Program-made: the position numbers and the translations under genes | Notes under the pieces: generated by a model | The model's database searches: none | What the model was told of the DNA's origin: nothing | The model's input: the letters and a program-made list of their open reading frames with translations, nothing else | NCBI GenBank assembly: GCA_004154925.1 | Contig: QJNS01000140.1 | Coordinates: 62,001 to 126,000 of the forward strand | Reading direction: 5' to 3' | From: Monosporascus cannonballus | Taxonomy: Eukaryota > Ascomycota > Sordariomycetes > Xylariales | Length of the DNA: 64,000 bases | Shown here: one piece after another, positions 46,131-60,230 of the stretch | Layout: every line of letters starts with the position of its first letter | Numbering within the stretch: the first letter of the stretch is position 1

Positions 46131-49100
46131 GATTATAAATTTTTATTTAATAATACCTTTAAAGTTTTAGCAATATCGCCGACATTATATTTACCAGCAA
46201 GTAATCCGAACAGTTTACTTACCAAACCTCTAATAACTTGAATACCGGAATGGAATCCGAAAAAAACAGCCTTATCTTTTTCCCAAAATAGTTCTTTAAC
46301 GCCTAGATACTATAAATAAACGCATTTTTCAGCTTAAGAAGGACAATAATTATCTTACGACGTCCTTTTAAACCGCTTATTAAAAGCTTAAGGAGAAAAA
46401 GAAGGTTTTCGAGATTAAAAAGCTTTTTCGAACTAATCAGATTATTTAGCTAAATTTTATCAAAAAACGAGAAAAAATCCTAAAACTTCTTAAGCCAGAA
46501 TTTTTCAACGAAACTTTAAGTAAGTTATAACTGTTCCTAATTTAATGTCGAACATATTTCGAGCATTTTCCTATTTAACTAATTACGCTTATTATACGAA
46601 TTAAATTCGTAATCGGACGATTAACCGGAAATGCGGTTATTTAATTTAAGCCCGTTATACGAAGATACGTTATTTTATTAATCGAATAACGAAACCGAGA
46701 AATAATACAAATATACAACGATTACGAATACTTTAAACAAATATTAACGAAAGTTTTCGGAATAATAAACGAAAAAATAAAAACTGAAATATAATTCCAG
46801 CAGTTACGATAAAAAGAATTAATATTTAGTTACGGTGAGACGTTCGTTAAATTAGCATTTAAGACAAATTAAGACCAAAAAATATTAATAAATAAGTTTT
46901 TCTATAACTGAAAAAAAGAAATATAAAAAAAGCTTTTTAAGTTTGATCGGCCTAATTATTTGTCAGATTATATCGTTATGGTAGTCAAAATCGATAATCG
47001 ATAATATGCCTAGCGTATTAAAAATATTAAAAAAAATAATAACAAATTTCAATATACGACCAATACAAGCGTTTTTCGATGTATTAATACTTTCCACGAT
47101 ACGGAACTAGGAGTTATGGAGCTTAGGACTACTTATAAAAAGGACTGGAACCAAACCAAATGCTTAAATTATAACAAAATAGGATATAAGACAACATAAT
47201 ATAAGGTATTTAAAAAACCCCGATAAAATAACTAAAACCCAGTACCCAAAGAACAATCCAAGGAAAATCAAAAGAATAAAGGCAAAATTATTAATATAAT
47301 TCGGCCTAAATACGTACTAAGCCCCCTATAGCGAAAAGTCCAATAAGAAATACGCGAAACCAGAAAGCTGGTTAAACAAGTATTACAAGCATAATAAAAA
47401 AAACTATAAAGATAATTACACGAATACCAGGATTAGACAAAAAAGGTTTATTCCGGAACTCTTAATCGATACGGCAGAATATATGCAATATATTATCGAC
47501 GACGAAAATATTCCGATTACGAAAAATAGAAACAGCATATTTACGAAGAAATTACTCGTATGTATTATAAAGGACTTAATTTTTTAAATCGAATCGGAAA
47601 AAACAAAAACGATAAATAATAATATCGATATTTTCGATCTATAGCCCTAGGAGATATTTACCAGCTAGCCGAGAGAAAAAGCTGGCTCGAAAAAAAACGC
47701 TATGCCTATAAAAAAACCTTTTTTGTCATTATGAATAATATAACTACCAAAGAGTAAAAAGAGTTAATCTAGCATATAATGGACAAATACTGCCAAAAGA
47801 TTATTACGGATCTCTATTTTTATTAGTATTTATTACAAACTTGAACGAAAAAAAGTGATTAAAAAAGAAACACATTAATTTACAAATAAGTTTTGAAACG
47901 ACAGTTAATATAACGAATAATAGGATACAGTCGAAAAAAATAAGAAAACAATTTACCTAATAAGAAAAAGAATTATAACAGAGTTAAAAATAATTAATAT
48001 ACCTTGAAAAAATAACACGCCGGTAATAATAATAAATATAATAGCTTAACGCGCTATATATAAAAACACAAATAAGGTTCGATAAATTCGAATAAAAATT
48101 AAAAGAAAAAGATTATTTCTAAAAAAGTTCCAAGATAACGAAACCTAAAGGAATTATGAAAAACTCCTAAAAAAGTATTAAACACGACGATAAAAGCCGT
48201 TAATAACGTTATTATTTTAAATATACGAATTGGAATGTATTGGAATACCGTAATCGGGGACTGCGGAGCTTTGAGCGGAAATTACATTATATCAAATATA
48301 GTCAATAAGCTTAAATTATTATAGAGATACAAATTAAAACTTTATAAAATTACAAATGCCAAAGGTTAGAAATTCGCCTATAATAACGGAAAATTTATAC
48401 GCGAAATTAATTACTGCGAAATTTTTATTTAAGAACGATATTAAATATTTAATTTCGATATCGTTTTATTTAGGAATTACGATATACTCTTGGGATTGCT
48501 ATAAATACGCCAGTACGAAATCTTGATTAATAAAAAAATTGGCCAAATAAGGTTTGCTTTATACCTTATTAATAAATAAAAGAAAAAGAATTAAGATTTT
48601 AACATTCGGTCCAAAATAGCGATAAATATAAGCATAAGGATACGCCAGAAACCTTACTACCTAAAGAGATAAAATTTATAAAAATAATAAGTATTAAAAA
48701 ATACGACGCGATTTTATTACTATTAAAATAAAACTAAAGTAACTAAATAACGATTTAAAATAAAAGCTCCAAAGGTTAAAAGACTTAATTATTATACCAT
48801 TATAATATTACCGATAAAAGCAATTTTTCAAGAAAAAGCTTAGTACGAAATTATTAAAATAAAATAATTAAAATTATGAAATAATCTTTAAAAAAGAAAT
48901 TTCGACGAAGTTTAACCCTATTTATAATCTTAGCGAAAACGAATTACGCGCTTTTAAGGAATATCTAAAAAGTCGATTGCAAAAAGGATAAATTCGACTT
49001 TCGAAATTACTAATAAGGTATTTTATATTTTTCGTACTTAAGAAAAACGGAAAATTATAACTTGTAGTTAACTATCGACAATTAAACGATATTATTAATA

Positions 49101-52100
49101 AAAATCGAATATTATTACCCTTAATTACCGAAATAGAAAACCGACTTTACAGAGCCAAATAGTTTGCAGCATTTGATCTTAAAAATAAATATAACTTTAT
49201 CAGTATTAAAAAAGGATACGAATAAAAAACAAGCTTTAAAACGAAATACGGACTATTCGAATACTTAGTTATATCAATAAGATTTACGAACGTACCAGTA
49301 ACTTTCTAACGGATAATTAATTATGTGCTTCGAGAATATCTCGATATTTGTGTTATTTGCTATCTCGACGACATTTTTATTTTTTTAAAAACTGAAAAAG
49401 CATATACAGAATACGTTTAAAAAATCCTTTAAGCTTTATAAAACGTAAGGCTGCGTATTAACGCAGAAAAAAATTCATTTCATATACAGAAAGTGGAATA
49501 TCTGGGACATATGATTATCCTTAGATATATTAAGATGGACTTTAAAAAAGTCGTTGTAATTATAGAATAACAAACGCTAACTACCGTTAAAAAGATATAG
49601 GAATTTTTTTGATTAGCCAATTACTATAGGAAGTTTATTCGAAACTTTAGTAAGATAATTATATCTTTGACAAACTTTACGAAAAAAAAATTCAAATAAA
49701 CGTTTAAAACAAAGGAAACGTTTTAGGATATCAAAGATACGATTATTAACGAATTAATATTAATTATGCACAATTTAACCCGCCTCGTTAAGCTAAAAAC
49801 CGATATTTCGGATTACGCGTTAAGCGCAGTAATCGGATAAAGAAATAATTAAGGTAAATTGCAGCTTATTATAGTTTTTCTTATAACTTAAAAGGAACCG
49901 AGCTTAATTACGGCATTTTAAATAAGGAATATATGGCTATTATTATGGCATTTCGGAAATTTAAGCATTTCTTAAAGGGAAATTTAAACCAAGTTAAAGT
50001 TTATACGAAATATCAAAATCTTACCCGTTTTACTACGACTATAGAACTTATAGGGCGATAACTTCATTACCTGAAAAAATTAGCGAATTTCGATTTTATT
50101 ATTATTTACAAAAAGGGCTTAGAAAATGGCAAAACCGATAAGTTAAGCAAACGACTAAATTTCCAAAAGAAATTAGTCAAAATCAGCTATATATTTTTTG
50201 ATATTATTACAAAAGATTATTTACGCCCGCAATAAATAATAATAATTCGGAAAGTACCCTTTGTAATATATCAGAAAATCCAGCAATATAACGACAATCT
50301 TCTAAAAAAAGCAAAAAACGGGCAAAATACATATTTTAGCAAAATATCGAAAGAATTTAGTACGAGATATATACGATTATCAATTATATAGATATTCAGA
50401 GGTTTATAAAACCCTAAAACGGCTTTAACGTATATATTCTTTTCCTGATATAAAATTAACAATATAGAAAATAATTTAGCAAAACGATATTTGCGCCAGA
50501 ACAAATGCTCGACGACATAAGATATACGAAAAATTACGACCATTACCAATCGCAAAGTAATTATAGTATTTAGTTATATTAGACTTTATTACCAAACTAC
50601 TTATATCAAAAAATGCCGTTATAAAAATATGTTACGATAAGACTTTTGTAATTATTAATCGATTTATAAAACTTTCTTATTTTCTACTATATTATAAGGA
50701 TACGGATACCGAATTAATAGTATATTGTTTTGAACATATTTTCAGCATATACGAATTATTAATAAAAATTGTTTTAAATAAAAGATGGATATTTGTATCT
50801 GAGTTTTAGCAAGGCCTTATAATACAGATCGGTCTAAATCACAAATTATTTAACGTTTTTAAATTACAGATAGATAAATAAATAAAACGGAAAAACCAAA
50901 TTTTGAAAGTTTACGTACAGTGTTATATTAATTACGAACAGAATAACTGGGTTAAAAAGTTACTTTTTATTTAAGTAATATAAAATATTAATTGTTACGA
51001 AAATATAAAAAATAATATTCACGAATGCGAGTTTTGGTTTTATTTTAAAAATTTACAGAAAAATACGTAATAACGGTTTAATTAATATTAAAATAATTCT
51101 TATATCGAAATAATTACGATAATTGCATTAAGAAATAAAAATAAAGCTAAAATTTTTACGAAATTAAATAAGCAAATATTATAACCAAAAAAGGTTAAAA
51201 GAATTAACTTTTAAAAAGGAGAAAATAGTTTTTTTAGTTACAAAAAATATTAAAACAAAACGACCCAGTAAAAAGCTCAATTTCAAATATATCGGTCTAT
51301 ATAAAATCGCCAAGAAAATCTCAGAAAATAATTACTAACTGGAATTGTCACCTGAGATTAAATTCCATCTAGCTTTCTGTATTTCTTTATTCGAATTAAC
51401 GGTAGACACTATTGTGATACGCAAAAGATAAAACAATATAAAAATGAAAAACGAATAATTAAACGAAAGGAAAAAAAATTCGATATACGGAAGTAAAACG
51501 GATTTATCTAGTACCTAATTAAATAAAAAAAGCACCCGGATTCCGAAAATATCTAAAAAACCAGCCAAAAATCTTATAAACGCCTAGTACCTATCAAAAA
51601 AGTTTTTACTAATAACGCCGTTTAATGTAATATCCTAATGTACATTTACGATAAAGTTTAAAGAATAAAACTATTTGGAAAATACGGCGCGAAATTTAAT
51701 TTCCAAATGGTTGCGTTCCGCTTTTAAACGGTCGGCTTTTTTCTTTTTTTTTTAATTTACCCAAAGATTAAAAGCCCCTGTTAACTATTTTTACATCCTT
51801 TTTACGAAAAACATTTTATTAAAAACAAAAATATTCCAAACGGGATAACGCTGCATCGAAGCGGCGAAATACTAATAACAACTTTTGACGAATGTTATGA
51901 AAATATCGATGAGCGAAAAATCTTTTTAATTGCAAACGTTTTATTTTTTTTTGTTAATATTATTCAAAGATAAAAAAGAGATACCGGAATTATCGTAGTA
52001 ACGTTTTTTCAGGATATATTATTAATAACGCGTTATATCATCCAATATAATGCATAAATCATTAACGCAGAAATAAGGTATATAAGGCATAACTTTAAAA

Positions 52101-52252
52101 CCGGAATTAAAAACGAAACGAACCAAGGTTTCGCGCTTTTTTTTGATTAATACGTTTGCGGTTCTTAATAATTCGGCTAGATATGGTAATAGATAAAGGA
52201 AAAGCTTACCAGAAAAAATCTTAAGGGCAAAATTTAAGGAAAAGAGAAATCG

Positions 52253-52692
52253 TATTATGATCTAACTAAGGGAAGGTTTCGGAAACGGTTATTTGGTAAT
52301 CGAAATAGGACCTAAGTAGGTCGAAATTACGTAACATGGATCCGGAATAATTTAAGAGATATAACGAGATCTATGCAGTTATCCGGTATGGATCCGAAAT
52401 TATCCAAGAAATCCAACGAAATCCATATAGTTATTCGGTATGGATCCGGAATAATTTAAGAGATTTAACGAGATCTATGAGAAGATCTATACGCTTATTA
52501 TTTCCATAATTTAGATAGTTTTAGCTTGCAACATTTATTAATTTTAATCGTTTACGATATAATTCCAGCACCTTTAATATTAAAAGACGTAATACGTTAC
52601 TGTATTTATTGTTTAGAATTCCACGATATTTCTGCTAATATAAACCCGTACGACTAAGGTTTAATAGTTGATTAAACCGCCTAGTTGTTACA
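52253..52692 (+). repeat. G2 3' LTR with internal 52-bp tandem repeats
   Basis: 440 bp, starts TATTATGATCT (RIP form of TGTTATGACCC) and ends GTTGTTACA. The ATGGATCCG units begin at 52336, 52388 and 52440, exactly 52 bp apart, in step with the 5' LTR. Confidence 0.85.
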
Positions 52693-53210
52693 ATAATATA
52701 CTTATTTTTTAATTTTCGCTTTATTATAAATTTGGTACTTAATCGTTATAAAGCCTTTTAATGTTATTTTTTATATAAAAGAAAAGTTAAATAATTATTT
52801 TAATGGTTAAACAATTTAAGGATAATTATTATATCGGTTTATTATTAATATATAATAATTTTGTATATTTTAAGTTAACATTTCGTTTATACACTAAAAA
52901 TATTACATTAAACATTATTACGTTCATATTTCTAATAACGATATAATAAAATTTATATATTAATATTAAAATAATTTAAATATATTTAGTTCGAATATAA
53001 TTATTAATAGTTGTGCTAATTTATTAGTCTTTTTTCAGAATAATTAAAAAAATTTTAAATTATATATAAAGTTCTTATCATAAATTATATTATTAAAATA
53101 TAATATTTTTATACGGTTAAAACTTCGGAATAATATATTTATTATTTTATATGTATGAATTGGAACAAAATATTCATTATGTATTATAACAGAAAAAATA
53201 GAAAGTTAAT

Positions 53211-53660
53211 TATTTTATTATTTAAAAATAAAATATTATTAAATTAAGTTTTTACGGCCTTATTTTATTTTGTATATTTATAAAATACCACTTAGAATTA
53301 TAATAATAGGTTTTCTTTTAATTTTATTATCCCGATATAACTAATTAAAAAATAAGGGCCCTTTGTCGAAAATCGTCTAGCCACTCGGCAATTTTCGAAT
53401 TATGCGTCGATTTAAGCTCTGTGCTCGAATAATTACGTTAATTAAAAATCCGCTCCGTGCGCACTCTTTATATACAGGGTAAGTTAGCTGCTCAGTCCAG
53501 GAATCGAACGCACAACCCATGGAGGACCTGACAAACTGTTACGGCATAGAAAAACAAGAATCTAGCCATTACACCACTAAAAATGAAACGTTGTCAGGTC
53601 GAGCCCTAACCGCCTTGTTCTGCTCTATATATCTACAAGGTGCTACTTGGAACTATGACA
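53211..53660 (-). repeat. 450-bp solo-LTR- or SINE-like repeat, copy 2 (inverted)
   Basis: Inverted relative to copy 1 (29674-30122) and better preserved. Read on the minus strand it starts TGTCATAGTTCC. It carries TGGTGTAATGGC (53565-53576), a good tRNA A-box, and GTTCGATTCCT (53499-53509), a near-perfect B-box, 55 nt apart. Flanks are TTAAT and GTAAT, an imperfect TSD. It lies at the junction between C3 and gypsy fragment G5. The plus-strand frame 53519-53719 is a chance frame through it. Confidence 0.65.
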
Positions 53661-55684
53661 GTAATTATAACACTTATAATAACAAAATCGGTTTTCTTAC
53701 GGGCATTACTTTCTTTTAGCCCAGTTTTTTGTCTCGGTTAGCTAGTAAATATTTTCTTCTAGGATTATAAATTGAAAATATCCTTATTATTATTTATTGT
53801 TTTTATTATTTTCGATTCCATATAAAAAATCGAATCCCTTATAATATATGCGAGTAATTCGTCCGTAAATATATTATTTCCATTTTCATAAACGAAATAT
53901 TCTCGTTATCGATAATATATAGCATATATTTTACCGTATTAATTAAGGGTTCCGGAAGAGTTTTTTATCTAATCCTAGTATTCGCGTAATTATCTTTCTA
54001 ATTTTTCTTATTATGTTCGTAATACTTATTAAACCAGTTTTCTGACTTTGCGTATTCCTTATTAAACCTTTCGCTATAGAAAGCCCGGTATATACTTGAG
54101 TCGAATTATATTAATAAATTTGTTACCTTTTTTGGATTTTCTTTAAATTCTTTTTCGAGTACGAGTTTCGAATTATTCTAACGGGATGTTTTAAATATAT
54201 TATATTATATTGCTTTATATCTTACTTTGTTATAATTAAAATATTTGGTCTGGCTTTAATCCTTTTTATAAGTAGCCTTTAGTTTTATATGTCCTAGTTC
54301 CGTGCTGTAAAAAGTATTACTATGCCGAAAAGTATTAATATTAACTGCATATCGAATTTTGTTATTATTTTTCCTTTTAATACTTTTTATACACCAGATA
54401 TATTATTAATCATTAATTTTAATTACTAATACGATAATATTTAATAAATAAAAAGGCCGATTAAATTTAAAAGGTTTCTTTTTTTGGTTTGTTTTAGGTT
54501 ATTGAAAACTTAATTATTAACACTTTTATCTTTAATTTAGCTTAAATATTAATTAATCGAACATACTGCCGTAATTAGATATTGATCTTTTTGTTATAAC
54601 TATTGAATTTATATTCCGGCTTTTGTTTTTTCTTGTATTATTCTGGAACCTTTCGTTAATATTTGCTTAAATTATGTGTAATCGTTATATGTTCGTATTA
54701 TTTTGGGTTTCGTGTTTCGGTTAATAAGGTAATATACTTTTTTATAACAGGTTTAAATTAAATAATTACGTTTTCGGTAAATTATTTAACAATAACTTTA
54801 ACTTATAAAGTAGGCGTCGTTAGTCGAATAAAAAAGTACTCGAAGTATATTTGGTATTAAGTGAAAAACATTTATAATTTAATTAAAACTTTATCGATAA
54901 ATTTTGATTTAGTAGGTTTAAAAATCTTTTCTAATTCTTTAATAGAATTTAGTTAAATAATCTAGCTCGATCGAAAAGGCTTTTCGATTTCGGAAGTTTT
55001 TCTTTTTTTTCTTTAGCCTTTTATAGGCGGTTTAAACGGATATTATAAGATTATTATTGTCCTTTTTAAACTAAAGGATGCGTTCATTTATAGTATCCAG
55101 GCGTCGAAGTACTTTTTCGCGAAAAAGATAAGGCTGTTTTTTTCTTAAATTCAATTCCGGTGTCCGGATTATAAGCGACGTGATAAAGGGGCTATTCGGG
55201 TTATTTATTAGTAAATATAATGTCGGCGATATTGTTCAAACTTTAGCGGTACTATTAAATAAAAGCTTATAAAATATAACGGCTAAACGGTTTAACTAAT
55301 TATTAAACCTTAATTATACGGGTTTATATTAATAAATATTTCTAAAATTTTAAGAAATAAATATAGTAATATATTATATTTCGTAAAACTATAAATATAA
55401 CAAGTATATTATAAACGATTTATATTAATAAGTATTAAATTTTACATTATTTTAATTATAGAAATAATAAACATATGTATCTTTATTTTAGCTTAAAATG
55501 CTTAAAAGGCTTATACTCTTGAGCTCGTTAAGCCCTTTAAGCTTTTTTACCGATTTAAGGAGCTTAAGATGCTTAGCACCTTGAAATCTTTGAGCTGGTT
55601 ACGTAATATCTTGGCTGGGGTCGCGTTTTGTTTTTTTATAGGTTCGACCGTCCGTAAAAAAGCGAAGACCGTTAGGTTATAACA
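53661..55684 (-). mobile_element. truncated Ty3/gypsy G5: 5' LTR plus gag, minus strand
   Basis: The LTR is 55275-55684 (410 bp, TATAACGG...GGTTATAACA on the plus strand). Leftward of it the minus strand matches the 5' leader and gag of G2 (the stretch near 55,060-55,230 mirrors G2 at 46,170-46,370), and continues to the gag-pol junction near 53,800. Pol and the 3' LTR are missing; the element ends at the 450-bp repeat. RIP-degraded. Confidence 0.7.
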
Positions 55685-56270
55685 TTAAACAATTTACATT
55701 TAAATTTTTGCCGTTTGTAATATATATAAGGCGCCATTTAACGTGGATTAACCGATAAAATAACGGCCAGTAACGAATTGCGTTACGTAATTTTCACTTT
55801 AAAAAAGATTTAATATATTTCTCACGCGAAAAAATATTTTTATAATAAATACTTACGAAATAACTTTTGGGACAAAGATTCTAGGAAAGGAAAAATCGTA
55901 TCATAACCCAATTACTTGGCACGACCAGAAATAGTTAAGAACAGTGGGGCCACAACAAGTTAAGTAATTCTAAAGATTGCTAGCGAATTCCAGCGAGTCC
56001 GAGATCGCAAGAATCGCTAGCAAATTTAGTAAGTCCTAGAATTAAGAACAACTATAATCAAATATAAAACGTTTCTTATTTCTATAATTTAAATAATATT
56101 AGCTTATAATATTTATTAATATTAATTATTTATAATATAATTTTTATATATTTGATATTATAAAACGTAATACGTTATTATATTTATTGCTCAGAATCCC
56201 ACGATATTTCTGCTAATATAAACTCGTACGACTAAGGTTTAATAGTTGGTTCAACCGCCTAGCTGTTATA
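55685..56270 (+). mobile_element. truncated Ty3/gypsy G6: 3' end and LTR
   Basis: 55899-56270 is a 372-bp plus-oriented LTR (TATCATAACCC...AGCTGTTATA). The preceding 214 bp match the 3' internal end of G2 and G1, including the run GGAAAGGAAAAATCG just before the LTR, a probable polypurine tract. The body of the element is missing because G5 lies against it. Confidence 0.65.
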
Positions 56271-56997
56271 CGAATTAATTAGCCGCATTTTCTATTAGAC
56301 ATACTTTTACAGCCAAAACTTGATTTTCTAACTTGCTAAAAAGAAAAAATCCGAAAATAAATGTATATCTAAATCAAGAAAGTTCGAAAATTGCGCTTTT
56401 CATTATACGGCTCTAGCTTCTTAAGCTTCATTTTGAAAAAAAAAGGTTTATATAAGTAAAATAGCTTTAACTTAACAAATTACTAGATTTTCACCTGAAA
56501 TTTTCGAATTTAGGTTTAAAGTTATTAAGTGAAGATTTTCTAAATATTAGTCGATATTTTATTCAGGTTATATATTATTCAGAATTTAATAATACCATTA
56601 AATAAAAGCTTGAACCCTATAACGGCTAAATAGTTTAACTAATTATTACACTTTAATCGTATAAGTTTATATTAATATCAATATCAGAAGATTTTGAATA
56701 ATCGATATAATAATTAATTACGTTCTGTAATACAAAAAATGCTTTAAATAATGAAATTATATTGCAAATTAATATTATTTAAATTATAGAAATTCAAAAC
56801 GTATGTATAGTTTTTCTTATTCTACTAAATACTACTAATCGCATTTCTCGCAATAATTATTATCTTTTAGAATTATAATTGTTCTCTAGTGATTACGGAT
56901 ATGTCAGTGATCACCGATTACGTAATTTGCAAAGTGGGTCATATATTCCTTGCCGTTGCGATCGTTTTCGCAAGCCTAAGCCTATTAGGTCGTAACA
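56271..56997 (-). mobile_element. truncated Ty3/gypsy G7: 5' LTR and leader, minus strand
   Basis: The LTR is 56618-56997 (380 bp, minus strand start TGTTACGACCTAATAGG). It keeps more original bases than the others, for example at 56,885-57,000. Leftward, 56,520-56,617 matches the leader of G5 (ATTAAATAAAAGCTT next to the LTR). 56,271-56,520 is probably more of the same element but I could not align it firmly. Confidence 0.6.
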
Positions 56998-57089
56998 CTT
57001 TTCAATAACCAAGTTATATATTATAAGTTTATTTTATTTCAATTATAGATTTAACAAGTGTATATATTTTATTTTTAACTCAAAAAGTG

Positions 57090-60000
57090 TGAGAATATAG
57101 CCCCTATCAGGATAAGGCTGATAGCCGACCAGCCACCGATCAGCTACTGGTCTACTTACTAATATTAATCCATGATCTGGTAGTTAATAAGAAACGCCAG
57201 ATGGAAATAACCTAATACATTTTTTTTGGAATTTGTTTTATGATTAATTGGAAATTAATTTATTTAGCTTATAACTATTTATTATTTTATAATTTCTTTT
57301 TATTTTTATTATAGAAAATAATGCAATAATTATCAAAAGCAAAATTCGCCGTTTGCAAAACGAATTTAAATTATTAGTCGAAAAAACCGCCGATCGGAAC
57401 TTAATTAACGAACAATCGATTACGGTACGGAAATAGGCGAAAAAGCCTATAACAAAACCTTAACGGACAAAAGACCATAATTCTCAGGCTGCCGCATTAC
57501 TTTATATATATATTAAAATTACGTCCCGATAACCGTGAATTAAACGGTGGGAAAACGGATATAATATAACCACAGTATCCCGGAATTTAAAGCAAAAAAG
57601 GATTACATTTTTTAATAATAACCAGATTTTGAAAAGTATCCGTTAATAAAATAAATAAAATTTGAAATTATTTCGATAACTAATTAAATAATAAGTAATA
57701 ATATAAGTTAAAAAACAAACCTTTATAAGTTAATTGCGATATTATTATAAAACCTTAAAGATAATAAGCAAATATCATATTATAATTACCCGAAATTTTC
57801 CAAACGTACGTTAATTAAAACAAATTAGATAAAAGTTGTTATAGAAATTTATGCCGAAAGATTTGGGCGAAATATTTTTATTTATATTTAATAGGCGATA
57901 AGCTATATAAACGTTTTTATTACGAACGTTTAACTATTATATTATATTATACTATATTATTTTAATTACAAAAAATTAAAAATAAAACATTGAGATTTTT
58001 ATTAGGAAAAAGTACGTAAATCCTAATTTTTTCGATTAGGAATATAAAAAATAATTTATAGAATTACTATAATAATCCGATTAATCGCCGTTAAACTTTT
58101 AAGTTAAATAAAAGTATTTAATTTATAAAATAAAGTTTATAAACGTTTTTGATTCGGAAAACGATTTACATAATAAGCGTTTTACTTTTAATTATTTTTA
58201 GTAATTAATGTTAAGGGTACGAAATATTTTAATATAAGAAACGATCAATTAAAATAAATTAATAATATAATAAATAAGATAAAATGCTATTAGGACGCTA
58301 AAAAATAATGTAGGAAGATTAATTATTTTCTGCAAAAAATATTAATAAGGATAAATAATTTTATTTTAACGTTTTTGAGAAAAACAATCCCCAGAATAAA
58401 TAAAAAGTACCGTATAAAAATAATAAGAATTGCAGGCGTATTTATATTTAGAAGGCAGATAATCGCCGATTTAATTCCGATCGGAATAAGTGTATGTAAT
58501 TTAATACCTTTAATATTTATAAAGGTTTATTTAAATATTATAATTATAAGAAATCAGGTGATAGAAACATAAATTACAAAATTAAGAAGGATACGAAAAC
58601 CCTGTTATTTCGTCTATATATAAACCGATTTCCGAAAGCCGCACAAAATATCATAATCTATAACGAAAAATCAAATTAATCCTTAAATATAAATCTAAAA
58701 AAGAAACCGAAATAAACGTATATATCCAATTTATTTCGGCTAACAAGTATAAAATAGTCGGAATAAAGTCGCCCTTTAAAAAAGAGATATTTATTAAAAG
58801 ATATATAGGGGATATAACAATATAAATAAATATAGATACCGGAACATAAATAAATACCGTAGGCAAAAGGTTAACGAAAAAACTTAATTTTTAATTTATT
58901 TTTGTAAATATTCTAAACTTTATCGACCTTAGCAGCGCGTATATCAACTATTATAGGGCTTACGAAAATTCTGTTAATATAATAAATAATAACGAAAATG
59001 AACGAAAATTTAAGCAAATTTATTTTGCAATATATCCCAACCGAAAAATGCCAAAGTTCTTATTATTTAAAGTAAAAATAAATAAGTTAAGCGTCTTATT
59101 AAATATAGTTATATATTAATAGTTATATAAATTATTACAAACGGTTAACAAGTAAAAATTACAAATTTAACGTTTTCCGATAAATAAATTTATACCGTTA
59201 ACTTGATAAATTTAGGCGAAAAAGTAAATATCCCGGAATTCGAGAAATAATAAGAATAAGAGATAACCGACTTCTTTGTATATTTAAAAATTTTCCGGCA
59301 AATATATTCCGAAAAAATAACGAAAAAAATACCTTAGTTATTAAGAGCAGAATACGTAATAAATTTAATCCTAGAGAAAACGCCTATATTCGGCCGAATT
59401 TACCTTATTTCGAAAACTAAAAAGAAAATATTCGAAAAATATATTCGAAAAAATCTAAAAGTAAATTGGATATTTTATTCGAAAGCGGACGTAAAAGTAT
59501 TAATATTATTTATGCCTAAAAAACGGCAATTTCCGATTATACGTTAATTCTAAGACGTTAAATCGGGTAACGATAGAAAACTAATAATTTTTATTCTTAA
59601 TTTCGAAAATAATAAATTGCCTAAAATTAATTAAAGTATTTTCGAAACTTAATTTTAAGAATATTTATTACTGTATCACAATTAAAAAAGGCGATTAATA
59701 AGAAATTACTTTCCAAACGCAATACAAATAATTTAAATATACTATTTTATTATTTAACCTTATTAACGCGATAAATACGTTTTAAACTTATATATATAAA
59801 GTAGTAATTACATTAATTAATTATATTAATCTGATATATTTTAATAATATAATTATTTATTCGTATTGTGAAAAACGAATATAAAAAGTATTGCCAAGTA
59901 ATTTACGAATAATCGTCATAATATTAATTATTTATTAAAGCGTTAAAATATAATTTTTTTAAAAAAAATAAAGTTTTTAAGATTTACAACTAATACTGAT

Positions 60001-60230
60001 AATTTGGAAACAAATTGTCGATAGATAGATATTATTAAAGTATAATTAAAATTAAAGTGAATTTATAATATTTAAGTATCTTTAAGATTTGCGAATGTTT
60101 ATCGGAAATTCATTATTTATTATTTACGTATTATCGAATTTATTATTAAATTTTAAAAAAGGCGTAAGGCAAAAATAAAATAACAAAATTTCGATAATCC
60201 GAAAAGGTTTAAAAAATGTTCCGAAATTTA
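57090..60230 (+). mobile_element. Ty3/gypsy G8, plus strand, 3' part missing
   Basis: The 5' LTR is 57090-57291 (202 bp, TGAGAATATAGCCCC...TTTTATA). The interior begins with a gag-like coiled-coil text at about 57,320-57,480 (KIRRLQNEFKLLVEKTADRN). RT is at about 59,540-60,000: a 'LDL.NAYY.IRIKEGD' like block at about 59,640-59,700, and the catalytic YLDD eroded to YFNN at 59,837-59,848 followed by IIIYSYCEKR (D to N is the RIP change GAC to AAC). There is no plus-oriented 3' LTR; the element fades into a segment shared with G9. The frames 58375-58572 and 58651-58866 show no family motif. Confidence 0.7.

Larger units (their letters stand above)
45691..52692 (+). mobile_element. Ty3/gypsy retrotransposon G2, complete ends, nested in C3
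   Basis: 7,002 bp, TSD ATAAT (45686-45690 and 52693-52697), 440-bp LTRs at 45691-46130 and 52253-52692. Plus-strand remains: gag about 46,200-47,230 with a knuckle reading CLNYNKIGYKTT then stop at 47,161 (CCHC damaged to Y/stop); a protease-region trace at about 48,430-48,590 (FDIVLFRNYDILLGL); RT at about 48,910-49,500 with NELRAFKEYLKSRLQKG and CYLDDIFIFLK at about 49,357; RNase H near 49,700-50,150 (TDISDYALSAVIG); an integrase core about 50,270-50,900; and an integrase tail at 51,240-51,420. Same family as G1. Moderately RIP-mutated, with all frames broken. Confidence 0.9.
42440..53210 (-). mobile_element. Ty1/copia retrotransposon C3, minus strand, truncated, split by G2
   Basis: The 3' LTR (165 bp, 42440-42604, inverted subfamily B) starts the element. 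The interior runs 42605-45690 and resumes at 52698-53210 after gypsy G2. The order of landmarks follows M1. The 5' LTR and the first part of the element are missing: the right edge is the repeat at 53211. All frames are destroyed by RIP. Confidence 0.75.

Noticed and set aside
50271..50555. 94-codon minus-strand frame
   Set aside because: Antisense to the integrase region of G2, whose plus-strand order of domains is clear.
53499..53576. A functional tRNA gene
   Set aside because: A- and B-boxes are present, but acceptor and T-arm stems do not pair and no anticodon arm forms.
53519..53719. 66-codon frame with normal amino-acid use
   Set aside because: Runs through the 450-bp repeat over its tRNA-like boxes and past its end into gypsy DNA; chance frame in less-mutated sequence.
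58375..58866. Small hydrophobic protein genes at 58375-58572 and 58651-58866
   Set aside because: They lie on opposite strands within the gypsy G8 interior, have I/N/K/F-biased text and no motif; likely stop-free chance stretches.
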